A stretch of DNA of 36,909 nt from Dehalococcoidales bacterium. GTDB taxonomy: Bacteria; Chloroflexota; Dehalococcoidia; Dehalococcoidales; UBA5627. How positions within the stretch are numbered: position 1 is the first letter of the stretch; each line of letters opens with the position of its first letter. The position numbers and the translations under genes were made by a program. Below are positions 1 through 5,965 of the stretch, piece after piece. The notes under the pieces are model-generated. The model was not told where the DNA came from. It ran no database searches and saw only the letters and a list, made by a program, of their open reading frames with translations. The stretch covers positions 1-36,909 of the forward strand of contig JAQTVR010000001.1 of assembly GCA_028706995.1 (NCBI GenBank), read 5' to 3'.

Positions 1-164
1 AACGTATGGAAATATGGCAAAAGGATTACTGCGCTATTATACAGGAAACAAGCGACAGGGCATTAAAAAATAAAAACGACATCTCCTGGATAAAGAAAAT
101 CGGCACTACTATTGCCTCTATCTGCTCAGCTGTAATTATCTGGCTTATAACAGGTGTGGAATGA
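1..164 (+). CDS. XhlA-like membrane protein, 5'-truncated second copy
   Basis: The window opens inside this gene; the reading frame starts at base 3 and gives 53 residues to the TGA at 162-164. It matches the C-terminal part of the complete gene at 36195-36443: bases 1-160 differ from 36280-36439 at only about four positions. The fragment has the polar segment before the membrane helix and one C-terminal transmembrane segment (around IASICSAVIIWLI). XhlA-family proteins sit at the membrane and cooperate with holins in lysis. The next gene starts in the overlapping ATGA at 161. The missing 5' part may be a window edge, a truncated duplication, or a strain-variant overlap at the contig end. Confidence 0.7.
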   Translation, partial: RMEIWQKDYCAIIQETSDRALKNKNDISWIKKIGTTIASICSAVIIWLITGVE

Positions 165-424
165 TTAGATTATACTTTCAAAACCTATCCGAAGTCTTTG
201 ACCCTGAAACTGGTAAATCCTGTGGCGGTGGTTACGGCGACCCTGAAACTATGTCAATCTATATCGATGAACGCCTTTCTCCTGAAATGAAACTTGAAAC
301 TATGATACACGAAGCTGTTGAACTCTATTGCAAAGGTCGTATCAAACATACTAAAATCAATGACCTTACTAGAGATATTGTTAGACTCTTATTGGATGCA
401 GGATATATCTCAATCAAATCATAA
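161..424 (+). CDS. small metallopeptidase-like protein, copy 1
   Basis: An 87-residue protein with a pattern like the small phage proteins related to ImmA/IrrE or SprT metallopeptidases: a strand (MSIYIDERLS), then a helix containing IHEAVEL, then a second helix. The zinc motif HExxH reads HEAVE here, so the second histidine is missing and catalysis is doubtful; a further His follows in IKHTKIN. It is a paralogue of 36440-36712: the ends are nearly identical while the middle is diverged, and the other copy has three extra residues in a Cys/Gly-rich stretch. It is translationally coupled by ATGA to the XhlA-like gene. The function is unknown; a structural or binding role is a guess. Confidence 0.7.
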   Translation: MIRLYFQNLSEVFDPETGKSCGGGYGDPETMSIYIDERLSPEMKLETMIHEAVELYCKGRIKHTKINDLTRDIVRLLLDAGYISIKS

Positions 425-497
425 GCCCTACAATGCGATTCTAGCCATTTTGTTTTAATTTAGTGATAAGTGATGGTATCCAACTTAATAAAGTATT

Positions 498-546
498 CAG
501 CCCTCGTTGTGGTTTGCCTGATAAGCATTCCATAAAACGAGGGCTG
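498..546 (+). other. hairpin with conserved loop, copy 1
   Basis: A perfect 11-bp inverted repeat (498-508 with 536-546) encloses a 27-nt loop beginning GTGGTTTGCCTGATAAGCA. The same loop, with about three changes, sits in a hairpin at 36806-36850 whose stem differs by two compensated base pairs. The loop can extend the stem by GTGG/CCAT pairing. TTTT follows on the plus strand, so it may act as a terminator, but the constrained loop suggests more. Confidence 0.75.
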
Positions 547-556
547 GTTTTGTCGT

Positions 557-1039
557 TTAATAGATATTGTTCAGATTGGCATATTCACCATATATCAATT
601 TAGCTGCCTTGTTATAAGCCGAGGCAGCATCTTTTTCTTTTTTATAACTTCCAAGCCTGCGCCGCTTCCCGTTCACAGAGATACTGGCTCTCCACCTTTG
701 TTTATCCTTATCCCAACTAACCCCTTTATATTGAGATGTCCCGATTATATGCTTCCTTCTGTTCATTTGGTTATTTCTATGTTTACATATTCTAAGATTA
801 CCCCTTTGATTATTAAGCCCATTACCATCTATATGGTCTACTTCCCACCCTTTAAATGGTTTCAGTATAATCCGATGCATTAGTTCTTGTTTTCTACTCC
901 CATCTGGCAAAACTATATACGTAGCAGCATAATTGCAATTTCCCACTGTGAGTTTATGCCACTTATTCGATACTAATAAAACATAATCACAATCATCGAT
1001 AAGTATCACCGAGGTATCTTTCATAACAATTTCTTTCAT
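557..1039 (-). CDS. HNH homing endonuclease with AP2 DNA-binding domain
   Basis: A 160-residue protein with an N-terminal beta-rich region, an HNH nuclease core (LMHRIILKP, then WEVDHIDGNGLNN and NLRICKHRNN) and a C-terminal AP2-type DNA-binding domain (YKGVSWDKDKQRWRASI, then AASAYNKAAK). This is the usual layout of phage HNH-AP2 homing endonucleases, which nick DNA and promote their own spread. I start at the ATG at 1039, because AAAGGAG lies five bases before it; an upstream in-frame ATG at 1054 overlaps that ribosome binding site. It is the only leftward gene, with its own promoter at 1373-1401 and a long structured leader. It lies just beyond the copy-1 hairpin and has no counterpart inside the window after the other copy. 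Confidence 0.9.
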   Translation of the reverse strand: MKEIVMKDTSVILIDDCDYVLLVSNKWHKLTVGNCNYAATYIVLPDGSRKQELMHRIILKPFKGWEVDHIDGNGLNNQRGNLRICKHRNNQMNRRKHIIGTSQYKGVSWDKDKQRWRASISVNGKRRRLGSYKKEKDAASAYNKAAKLIYGEYANLNNIY

Positions 1040-1366
1040 CTTATCTCCTTTCATATTTGGCTTTGAGGGGCTGGAACAGAGAGTTCAGATAAACCTCGCC
1101 CTCAATTTTATGTTTTAGTCCCAACCCCTCTCTGGCATTTCGCCTACTGGACTCTGGCTCTCTATCGGCTATGCCGAATAAGGACTATCTCGGGACATTT
1201 GCCGAGTCAATTCTGTCTGCCAGAAGCCGTCCACGCTGGTTTTTTCCCATCCAGTGAGCTCTACAATTAGCTGGCTTCAACGCTTTCTTATATTCCGCCG
1301 TCTCATTTATCTAGTAGTGTACATCGCACTAGACCCAGCTAAACTGTATTCTGTTTTAAATGTACT
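1040..1366 (-). ncRNA. long structured leader upstream of the HNH-AP2 gene
   Basis: The leftward promoter at 1373-1401 would start transcription near 1366 and leave about 325 nt before the nuclease start. This stretch has no good open reading frame and contains many complementary segments: 1267-1274 with 1335-1342 (8 bp), enclosing 1311-1315 with 1328-1332; 1131-1136 with 1219-1224; 1150-1154 with 1204-1208; a 5-bp hairpin with a 3-nt loop at 1165-1177; and 1065-1070 with 1125-1130. A helix between 1116-1121 and 1182-1187 would form a pseudoknot. Several helices nest into a three-way or multi-branch arrangement. It could be a regulatory leader, a standalone RNA or an intron remnant; I recognise no known family. 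Individual 5-6 bp helices can occur by chance. Confidence 0.4.
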
Positions 1367-1372
1367 ATATAT

Positions 1373-1401
1373 AAAATACCACACTAGAAACCCATTGTCA
1401 A
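1373..1401 (-). promoter_or_regulatory. leftward promoter of the HNH-AP2 unit
   Basis: Read on the minus strand: TTGACA (1401-1396), a 17-nt spacer, TATTTT (1378-1373). It has a perfect -35 box and ideal spacing. It faces away from the rightward promoter at 1452-1480 and shares the extended -35 sequence GGTATTGACA with it. Confidence 0.75.
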
Positions 1402-1457
1402 TACCTTTTTAAGCTTTTTATAAAATATTTTTAATTTTGTTGTTTTGGGTATTGACA
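1396..1457. promoter_or_regulatory. inverted-repeat control region between divergent promoters
   Basis: GGTATTGACA occurs as a perfect 10-bp inverted repeat (TGTCAATACC at 1396-1405, GGTATTGACA at 1448-1457), each arm including one promoter's -35 box. The 42 nt between the arms are strongly AT-rich. A regulator binding this sequence would control both directions; the adjacent helix-turn-helix gene (1487) is an obvious candidate, by inference only. Confidence 0.5.
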
Positions 1458-1480
1458 GATGGCACTTTTTATGGTAGTCT
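1452..1480 (+). promoter_or_regulatory. rightward early promoter
   Basis: TTGACA (1452-1457), a 17-nt spacer, TAGTCT (1475-1480). The predicted start of transcription falls within a base or two of the ATG at 1487, so the first message would be leaderless. It heads the whole rightward early block. Confidence 0.65.
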
Positions 1481-1486
1481 ATATCT

Positions 1487-1699
1487 ATGATGAATATTGA
1501 CAGAACAAAAGACATAGTGAAAATGAGAAAAGCGGGCTGTACTTTCCAATTAATCGGTACAAAGTATGGTATCTCTAGGCAAAGGGTGCAGAAAATCTAC
1601 AGTGATTATCTTAAAAAACAGAAACCTTCTTTACTAGACCGTATTATTAGTTGGTACTGGAAGAAAAGAATAATAGAACCTGATGGCAGAGAGGACTAA
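1487..1699 (+). CDS. small helix-turn-helix DNA-binding protein
   Basis: A 70-residue basic protein. Residues of about 8-40 (IVKMRKAGCTFQLIGTKYGISRQRVQKIY) form a helix-turn-helix like sigma-70 region 4 or resolvase-type domains, with the recognition helix in SRQRVQKIY. The C-terminal tail is rich in Lys, Arg and Trp. It is the first rightward gene after the divergent promoter pair, the usual place for an early regulator, and it could act on the inverted repeat at 1396-1457. No ribosome binding site precedes the ATG, and the promoter's -10 box ends only 6 nt upstream, which fits leaderless translation; a second ATG follows directly. Confidence 0.75.
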   Translation: MMNIDRTKDIVKMRKAGCTFQLIGTKYGISRQRVQKIYSDYLKKQKPSLLDRIISWYWKKRIIEPDGRED

Positions 1700-1717
1700 T
1701 CAAAAAGGAGAACGACA

Positions 1718-1948
1718 ATGACTACTAACACCTATGAACCAAAGTGCGGATTACACAAAGGGGATGATATCCAGTTTGCAAAAGTAGAGACCTGCGAAGT
1801 ATGTGGTCACAGGGGAAGCGATGTACACGAATACCCGACCTATAGCAACGTGCTGGGGAGAGATACGACAGAATACCAATGCGATGATATTGATGCCTGT
1901 TTGAATAGAAAGTATGCCGGCACTTATATGGAGCGTGCCAATGCCTGA
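1718..1948 (+). CDS. small Cys-rich protein, putative zinc finger
   Basis: A 76-residue protein with a CEVCGHRG motif and later Cys residues (YQCDDIDACLNRK) that could complete a zinc site. AAGGAG lies ten bases before the ATG. It is unrecognised. Its stop overlaps the start of the next gene at 1941, so the two are probably translated together. Confidence 0.65.
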   Translation: MTTNTYEPKCGLHKGDDIQFAKVETCEVCGHRGSDVHEYPTYSNVLGRDTTEYQCDDIDACLNRKYAGTYMERANA

Positions 1949-2153
1949 TATTGAACTCTTAAACCCGTCAGATAAAAAAGGCCGAATGTTTATCAGCGAT
2001 GTATCAATGGGGGTTGTTATGGTAGCGGCGAGGCGGGAGTGTGGGGAGGCAATCCAGAGTGTTCTGTGTGCCGACATGGAAGAGGAAACGAAGCTCGAAT
2101 TGATTTCTAAATATGCGGATGCTTTCACGAAGGGGAAAACACAATATGACTAA
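1941..2153 (+). CDS. hypothetical early protein
   Basis: A 70-residue protein beginning MPDIELLNPSDKKG. I use the ATG at 1941, because GGAG lies seven bases upstream and the start overlaps the previous gene's stop; an in-frame ATG at 1914 has no such support. The middle is hydrophobic (VSMGVVMVAARR) and the C-terminal half looks helical (EEETKLELISKYADAF). No function is recognised. Confidence 0.6.
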   Translation: MPDIELLNPSDKKGRMFISDVSMGVVMVAARRECGEAIQSVLCADMEEETKLELISKYADAFTKGKTQYD

Positions 2154-2519
2154 GAGTGAGTGCGGGAGATTAGGAGGCTTGGCTAGCTTGAGAGGCACGG
2201 GGTTGATGGGATGCGTGAGCGGGGGCTGAAGGGTGGCAGACCAAGAGCATTAACATTAAGCGAAATACGGCATCAGCAAGCCCTGGATGCCGATAAAAAA
2301 TTAAAGGAGGAATTAAGGGGTAAGAGATACAGGGCAAATAAAAAAGTGGGAGCCGCCGAGCTAAACAGCGGCTCCGGAGGTGAAAAGGATGATAAAAGGA
2401 GTATATCAGATAAAAGGCAAAATAAACAAGGTTTTATCGCAGTTATTAAAAGCCGATGTTACTATCGGGGAACTCGAAAAGCAAAGGGAAGTTTATCCGC
2501 TTACATTCAAAGGCACTAA
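2146..2519 (+). pseudogene. frameshifted small basic phage protein
   Basis: An ATG at 2146 opens a 27-codon frame beginning MTKSECGRLGGLASLRGTG and stops at 2227-2229. Another frame from 2211 continues with MRERGLKGGRPRALTLSE and a charged helix. Together they resemble the common small phage proteins of the LGGLA...RKGGRPR type. One extra G in the GGGG run near 2199-2202 would join them as ...RGTGVDGMRERGLKGG.... So the gene is broken by a 1-nt homopolymer deletion, real or an assembly error. The last 40 codons of the second frame overlap the gene at 2389 and are probably not coding. A perfect 8-bp hairpin (GGAGCCGC/GCGGCTCC, about 2350-2376) precedes that gene. Confidence 0.45.
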
Positions 2520-2538
2520 CTATGTGGTGGTGAAATGA
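2389..2538 (+). CDS. small hypothetical protein
   Basis: A 49-residue frame starting MIKGVYQIKGKINKVLSQLL and ending GTNYVVVK. A strong GGAGGTG lies about eight bases before the ATG, much better support than the overlapping C-terminal part of the frame from 2211. Its regular alternation of charged and hydrophobic residues looks like real protein. Its stop codon (2536-2538) lies just before the next ATG at 2540. No function is recognised. Confidence 0.6.
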   Translation: MIKGVYQIKGKINKVLSQLLKADVTIGELEKQREVYPLTFKGTNYVVVK

Positions 2539-2539
2539 G

Positions 2540-2695
2540 ATGTTTGGAGGGATGACAAGAAAAATCAAATGCTTATTAGGATTCCACAGTTTAACTCATT
2601 ACTGGTATATGAGCCATCCTGACGGGCAAAGGTATAAAAGATGCCGGTATTGTAATTACAGGAAAAAGGAGAAAACAAATGGAAGAAACAATTAA
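2540..2695 (+). CDS. small zinc-ribbon protein
   Basis: A 51-residue basic protein. It has a Cys and His near the start (KCLLGFHSLTHYW) and a CRYCNYRKK motif near the end, the pattern of small phage zinc-ribbon proteins. The start could also be the internal ATG at 2552, but GGAGG is too close to that one. Its end overlaps the start of the next gene at 2679. It probably binds nucleic acid, by inference. Confidence 0.55.
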   Translation: MFGGMTRKIKCLLGFHSLTHYWYMSHPDGQRYKRCRYCNYRKKEKTNGRNN

Positions 2696-3404
2696 AAACG
2701 AAGACACTTTAACCATACCATGGGACACCACAGAAGATGACACCCCGGTACCCCGCGAACCCCCCATTGACCAAAGGGCATTGATTAAGGTACACCCTAT
2801 GCAGGATGACCTTATCGCCGCTCAGGTTGATAATGCTAACTCCGCGCTGGTTTACGCTCAGAAAAGGGTTATCAAGTCCCTCGAAGATGTGAAGGTCGCA
2901 ACCGATGACCTCTCTATGATTGCCAAGCTCAAAAAGACCGCTAAGGCTTACCTCGATGAATACACCAAGCCGATTAAAACACACCTTGAAAATATCAAAG
3001 CCGATTTTGACTCCATAATGAAACCACTCGAAGAAGCTGATTCAGTCACCCGTTCAAAGATTCTTACTTTCAATAAAGAACAGGCTGAATTGAGACGGTT
3101 ACAAGAAATAGCGGAGTGTGCGGCCAGAGCAGCTGCCGAGGCTGAAATGATAGCCACCGGTGAATTGTCGAAAGAAATACTGACCATTGAGAACAAAGCG
3201 CAGCCGATTATGGAAGCACATGCCAATGTTGGTGATATGAACACTGCAAAGGTATGGAAGTTTGAGGTCGAGGACTTTGCTGCCCTTCCGGATGATTACA
3301 AGGTTGCCGACATGGTTAAAATCCGCAAGGTTGTTATTGCCGGAGTAAAGATTCCGGGAGTGAAAGCGTGGCAGGAAGACCAATTAAGGATTACACCGAG
3401 GTAA
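2679..3404 (+). CDS. phage coiled-coil protein of the recombination/replication region
   Basis: A 241-residue protein. After an acidic, proline-rich N-terminus (to about residue 35) comes a long helical region with Lys/Glu-rich coiled coil (about 45-180), then a conserved-looking C-terminal domain (VWKFEVEDFAALPDDYKVAD ... IPGVKAW). This C-terminal pattern is typical of phage proteins found beside single-strand annealing or replication genes. AAAAAGGAG precedes the start. The exact role is unknown. It sits directly upstream of the RDF-like gene. Confidence 0.7.
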   Translation: MEETIKNEDTLTIPWDTTEDDTPVPREPPIDQRALIKVHPMQDDLIAAQVDNANSALVYAQKRVIKSLEDVKVATDDLSMIAKLKKTAKAYLDEYTKPIKTHLENIKADFDSIMKPLEEADSVTRSKILTFNKEQAELRRLQEIAECAARAAAEAEMIATGELSKEILTIENKAQPIMEAHANVGDMNTAKVWKFEVEDFAALPDDYKVADMVKIRKVVIAGVKIPGVKAWQEDQLRITPR

Positions 3405-3416
3405 AGGAGAGAATAG

Positions 3417-4448
3417 ATGCCAATTAAAGGATTATCAGAACAGAGACAAATGCCCAGATTGGGTAAAATCAGAACAGGGGTTAAGGTTGCAAACAAAAGT
3501 GGCAATGGTGAACACCCGGAATCAGTGGACTACTTCGTATTACCTGATGAACTAAAAGAGGTATTTGGAGATAAGCCAAAGTCATTGCCGATAATGTTCC
3601 CGGTAGAAGATGAGACAAAGTTTGCCAACCAGTTTTATAAATGCTATTCGAGCTTCCGGGGTTTGGTATGTAAGGGAGACGGGGAAACTTGCTACAGACT
3701 CATAGATGCCAAGACCGGAGACTTTGCACACAGAGACACAGTGGAAACCATCAGAAGGGAAATGCCGTGTTCCGGACGTGATTGCACAATGTACCAGCAA
3801 AAGAAATGCAAGGAAGTTATGAACCTCCAGTTTCTATTGCCGTCAGTACCCGGGCTGGGGGTGTGGCAGCTTGACACCAGCTCATATCATTCAATCGTTG
3901 CCGTCAATAGTGCGATAGAGCTGATAAGGAATATATGCGGAAGAATTAGTATGATTCCTTTGAGGCTGACAATCGAACCGAAAGAAGTATCACCGGACGG
4001 CAAAAAGAAGACAGTTAATATTCTGCAAATACGAACCGATATAACACTGGCCGAAATCCAAAAGCTGGGGGCATTATCACCGAGTAAGGTTATGCTTCCG
4101 CCACCGGATGAAGATAAGCCGGATTTGTTATACCCCGACACAGAAGACGAGGTAATAACAGCCTCTAAGGAACAAGCCGGAAAAGACATTGAAGATATAT
4201 GGCCGGATGATAGCACTGACGCCGACAAGGACTTTGATAATTTAGAGTCCGCATCTGTAAAAGAGACGATAAAAGAATCACGGGACCCGTCAACAATTAA
4301 AACACTTACCCAACTTATGAAAGCCTGTAACGAGGACTTTGACATGCAGCCTGCGCAGGTATGTAAAGCACTTGGTTACAAATCACAGAACGAGATTACC
4401 GACCTGCCGAGTGAATGCTATCTGAAAATCAAAGCGGTACAGGAATAA
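3417..4448 (+). CDS. phage protein of the recombination directionality factor-like (gp3-like) family
   Basis: A 343-residue protein. The N-terminal two thirds show the features I associate with this widespread phage family: start MPIKGLSEQRQMPRLGKIRT, FVLPDEL, IMFPVEDE, a four-Cys cluster (GLVCKGDGETC ... CSGRDCTMYQQKKC) likely to bind zinc, then LQFLLPSVPGLGVWQLDTSS and IRNICGRISMIPL. Members have been called recombination directionality factors or metal-binding proteins; the biochemical role of most is untested. The C-terminal third is acidic and low in structure, ending in a small helical domain. No integrase is present in the window, so a role in excision is not supported by context. Confidence 0.75.
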   Translation: MPIKGLSEQRQMPRLGKIRTGVKVANKSGNGEHPESVDYFVLPDELKEVFGDKPKSLPIMFPVEDETKFANQFYKCYSSFRGLVCKGDGETCYRLIDAKTGDFAHRDTVETIRREMPCSGRDCTMYQQKKCKEVMNLQFLLPSVPGLGVWQLDTSSYHSIVAVNSAIELIRNICGRISMIPLRLTIEPKEVSPDGKKKTVNILQIRTDITLAEIQKLGALSPSKVMLPPPDEDKPDLLYPDTEDEVITASKEQAGKDIEDIWPDDSTDADKDFDNLESASVKETIKESRDPSTIKTLTQLMKACNEDFDMQPAQVCKALGYKSQNEITDLPSECYLKIKAVQE

Positions 4449-4454
4449 GCCGAA

Positions 4455-4489
4455 ACGCTCCGAAAGGGGCGTCTATTAGTAATGCTAAT
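4455..4489 (+). other. two small hairpins in the gap after the RDF-like gene
   Basis: ACGCTCC-GAAA-GGGGCGT (4455-4472) is a 7-bp stem with one G-U pair and a GAAA tetraloop, a typical stable RNA fold. A second stem, ATTAG/CTAAT, follows at about 4475-4489. No T-run follows, so this is more likely an mRNA processing or stability element than a terminator. The rest of the 98-nt gap to 4547 holds only the ribosome binding site AAGGGGAAGG. Confidence 0.5.
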
Positions 4490-4546
4490 ACTGACGAGGC
4501 TAAATTGAAAACACAGTTATTAAATATCCTAAGGGGAAGGTAATAA

Positions 4547-5173
4547 ATGACAGTATTGACTAAAGAGCAATATTCCAAGATGGGCAAAAAGGGCGGGACT
4601 GCGTTCAGGCACACATGGACAGAAGAGGAAAAGGGAATCGTCCGGATGATGTATAAAGGCACAAATAAAAGTGCCATCGATATTGCGAATCGATTAACGG
4701 TTTTAACTAGCGAAAAGATTACTTTATATGCTGTTAAGGGACAGGTCCAGCAAATGGGGCTTGCTATCGACAAGAGCCGTAGGTGGACAGAAAGGGAAAA
4801 GGAAAAGCTGGCTGAGTTAATGGGTAAAAACCGTCCGGAAGCAGTTGCAAGGTTATTAAGACGAAGTGTCAATTCAGTGCAGGTTATGGCGAAAAGGCTG
4901 GGTTGCGGCAAGAGGGTAAGAGACGGCTGGTACACCAAAAAGGAAGTCTCCGAGATATGCGGGGTTGACCACCATAAGACACAACAATGGATTGATAAGG
5001 GAATATTAAAAGCCTCTTTCGAACACGGGGTAAGGCCGCAGAAAGACGGCTCCAGGTGCTGGCATATAAACGAAGCTGATTTAAGGGAGTTTTTTATCCA
5101 GCACTCTTATGAATTGACCGGGCGCAATGTGGACTTATTCCAGATGGTAAATATTCTCGTAGGAGATAGATAA
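4547..5173 (+). CDS. DNA-binding protein with SANT/Myb-like and MerR-like domains
   Basis: A 208-residue basic protein with two Trp-containing tri-helical segments (HTWTEEEKGIVRMMYKG, about 22-65, and RRWTEREKEKLAELMGKN, about 78-115) that resemble SANT/Myb-like helices. A C-terminal winged-helix segment follows (WYTKKEVSEICGVDHHKTQQ, then WIDKGILKA, about 127-180), like MerR or excisionase folds. AAGGGGAAGG precedes the ATG. It stands just before the replication initiator and may be a regulator or origin-binding protein; which one cannot be told from sequence. Confidence 0.65.
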   Translation: MTVLTKEQYSKMGKKGGTAFRHTWTEEEKGIVRMMYKGTNKSAIDIANRLTVLTSEKITLYAVKGQVQQMGLAIDKSRRWTEREKEKLAELMGKNRPEAVARLLRRSVNSVQVMAKRLGCGKRVRDGWYTKKEVSEICGVDHHKTQQWIDKGILKASFEHGVRPQKDGSRCWHINEADLREFFIQHSYELTGRNVDLFQMVNILVGDR

Positions 5174-5965
5174 ATGGCAAGGCCAAATAAAATGACTATA
5201 GATTATTTCCCGCATGATACCGATGCCAGCGATGGGAAAACATTGACTATTATTCAAAATAAATTCGGCAATGACGGTTATGCCTTTTGGTTTAAGTTAT
5301 TACAGCTTCTTGGTAAATCGGCAGGACACTATTATGACTTCAATAATGCCTCGGATTGGGAGTTTTTGTTAGCAAAAACCCACATAAATGATACAGAAAC
5401 CGCCGTTAATGTACTCAATATGTTAGCAGTATTAGGCGCAATCGATGAAGAATTATACAAAAACAAAATTATCTGGAGCCAAAACTTCGTTGACGGGATT
5501 GCGGATGCTTATAAAAGAACATCTCAAGGAGTGCCACAAAAACCCATTTTACAAGACATAAAAACAGTTATTGCAGACAATAACGGGGTTAATGTAAACA
5601 AAAACCCCAAAAAAACGACATTAATGCCACAAACTAAACTAAATAAAACTAAATTAAATAAAGAAATATATAAAGAAAAATACGGAGAGTTTAAAAACGT
5701 CTTACTTTCAAAAGAAGAATATAAAAAACTTACCGACAAATTCGGCGAAGCCAGGGCGGGCCAACTTATTGAAACCCTTTCCGCTGGCATTCGAAGTAAG
5801 GGCTATAAATATAAAGACCATTATGCCGCGATTTTAAATTGGGCGCGGCGAGATGAAAAGGAGGGTAACAATGGAAAAACTAACAGCAACGGTAATGGAA
5901 AAATCCTTAAACCGGATGAGTTCACCGACCCAGCCGACTATTTCCGAGAACGAACCAAGCATTGA
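5174..5965 (+). CDS. replication initiator-like protein (DUF4373 / Lin1244-type N-terminus)
   Basis: A 263-residue protein. The N-terminal winged-helix part starts MARPNKMTIDYFPHDTDASD and contains DGYAFWFKLLQLLG, the signature of phage initiator/DnaD-like proteins. A low-complexity Lys/Asn linker (about 140-175) is encoded by very AT-rich DNA, then a helical C-terminal domain (YKKLTDKFGEARAGQLIETL ... DHYAAILNWARRDEK) resembles primosomal DnaD-like domains. The next gene, a helicase loader, overlaps its 3' end by about 95 bases. It likely binds the origin and recruits the loader and host helicase; this is inferred from family and order. Confidence 0.8.
   Translation: MARPNKMTIDYFPHDTDASDGKTLTIIQNKFGNDGYAFWFKLLQLLGKSAGHYYDFNNASDWEFLLAKTHINDTETAVNVLNMLAVLGAIDEELYKNKIIWSQNFVDGIADAYKRTSQGVPQKPILQDIKTVIADNNGVNVNKNPKKTTLMPQTKLNKTKLNKEIYKEKYGEFKNVLLSKEEYKKLTDKFGEARAGQLIETLSAGIRSKGYKYKDHYAAILNWARRDEKEGNNGKTNSNGNGKILKPDEFTDPADYFRERTKH
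5585..5681. other. possible replication origin inside the initiator gene
   Basis: A GGGGTT/AACCCC hairpin (5585-5590 with 5603-5608) is followed by about 50 nt that are almost pure A/T with repeated ACTAAA/ACTAAATT units (5632-5681). This resembles the lambda-like arrangement in which the origin lies within the initiator gene. The repeats could merely encode the Lys/Asn linker, so support is weak. Confidence 0.3.

Noticed and set aside
1040..1366. A group I intron in front of the HNH-AP2 gene
   Set aside because: One segment resembles the S element (AGATAGTCC on the minus strand), but the complementary segment comes after it, not before, and no P/Q elements or splice sites are apparent.
1751..2128. 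A 125-codon minus-strand frame over the early genes
   Set aside because: It is the antisense shadow of two coupled plus-strand genes with good ribosome binding sites.
3887..4345. A 152-codon Ser-rich minus-strand frame
   Set aside because: It lies wholly inside the RDF-like gene on the opposite strand; its Ser/Leu-rich composition is typical of antisense frames.
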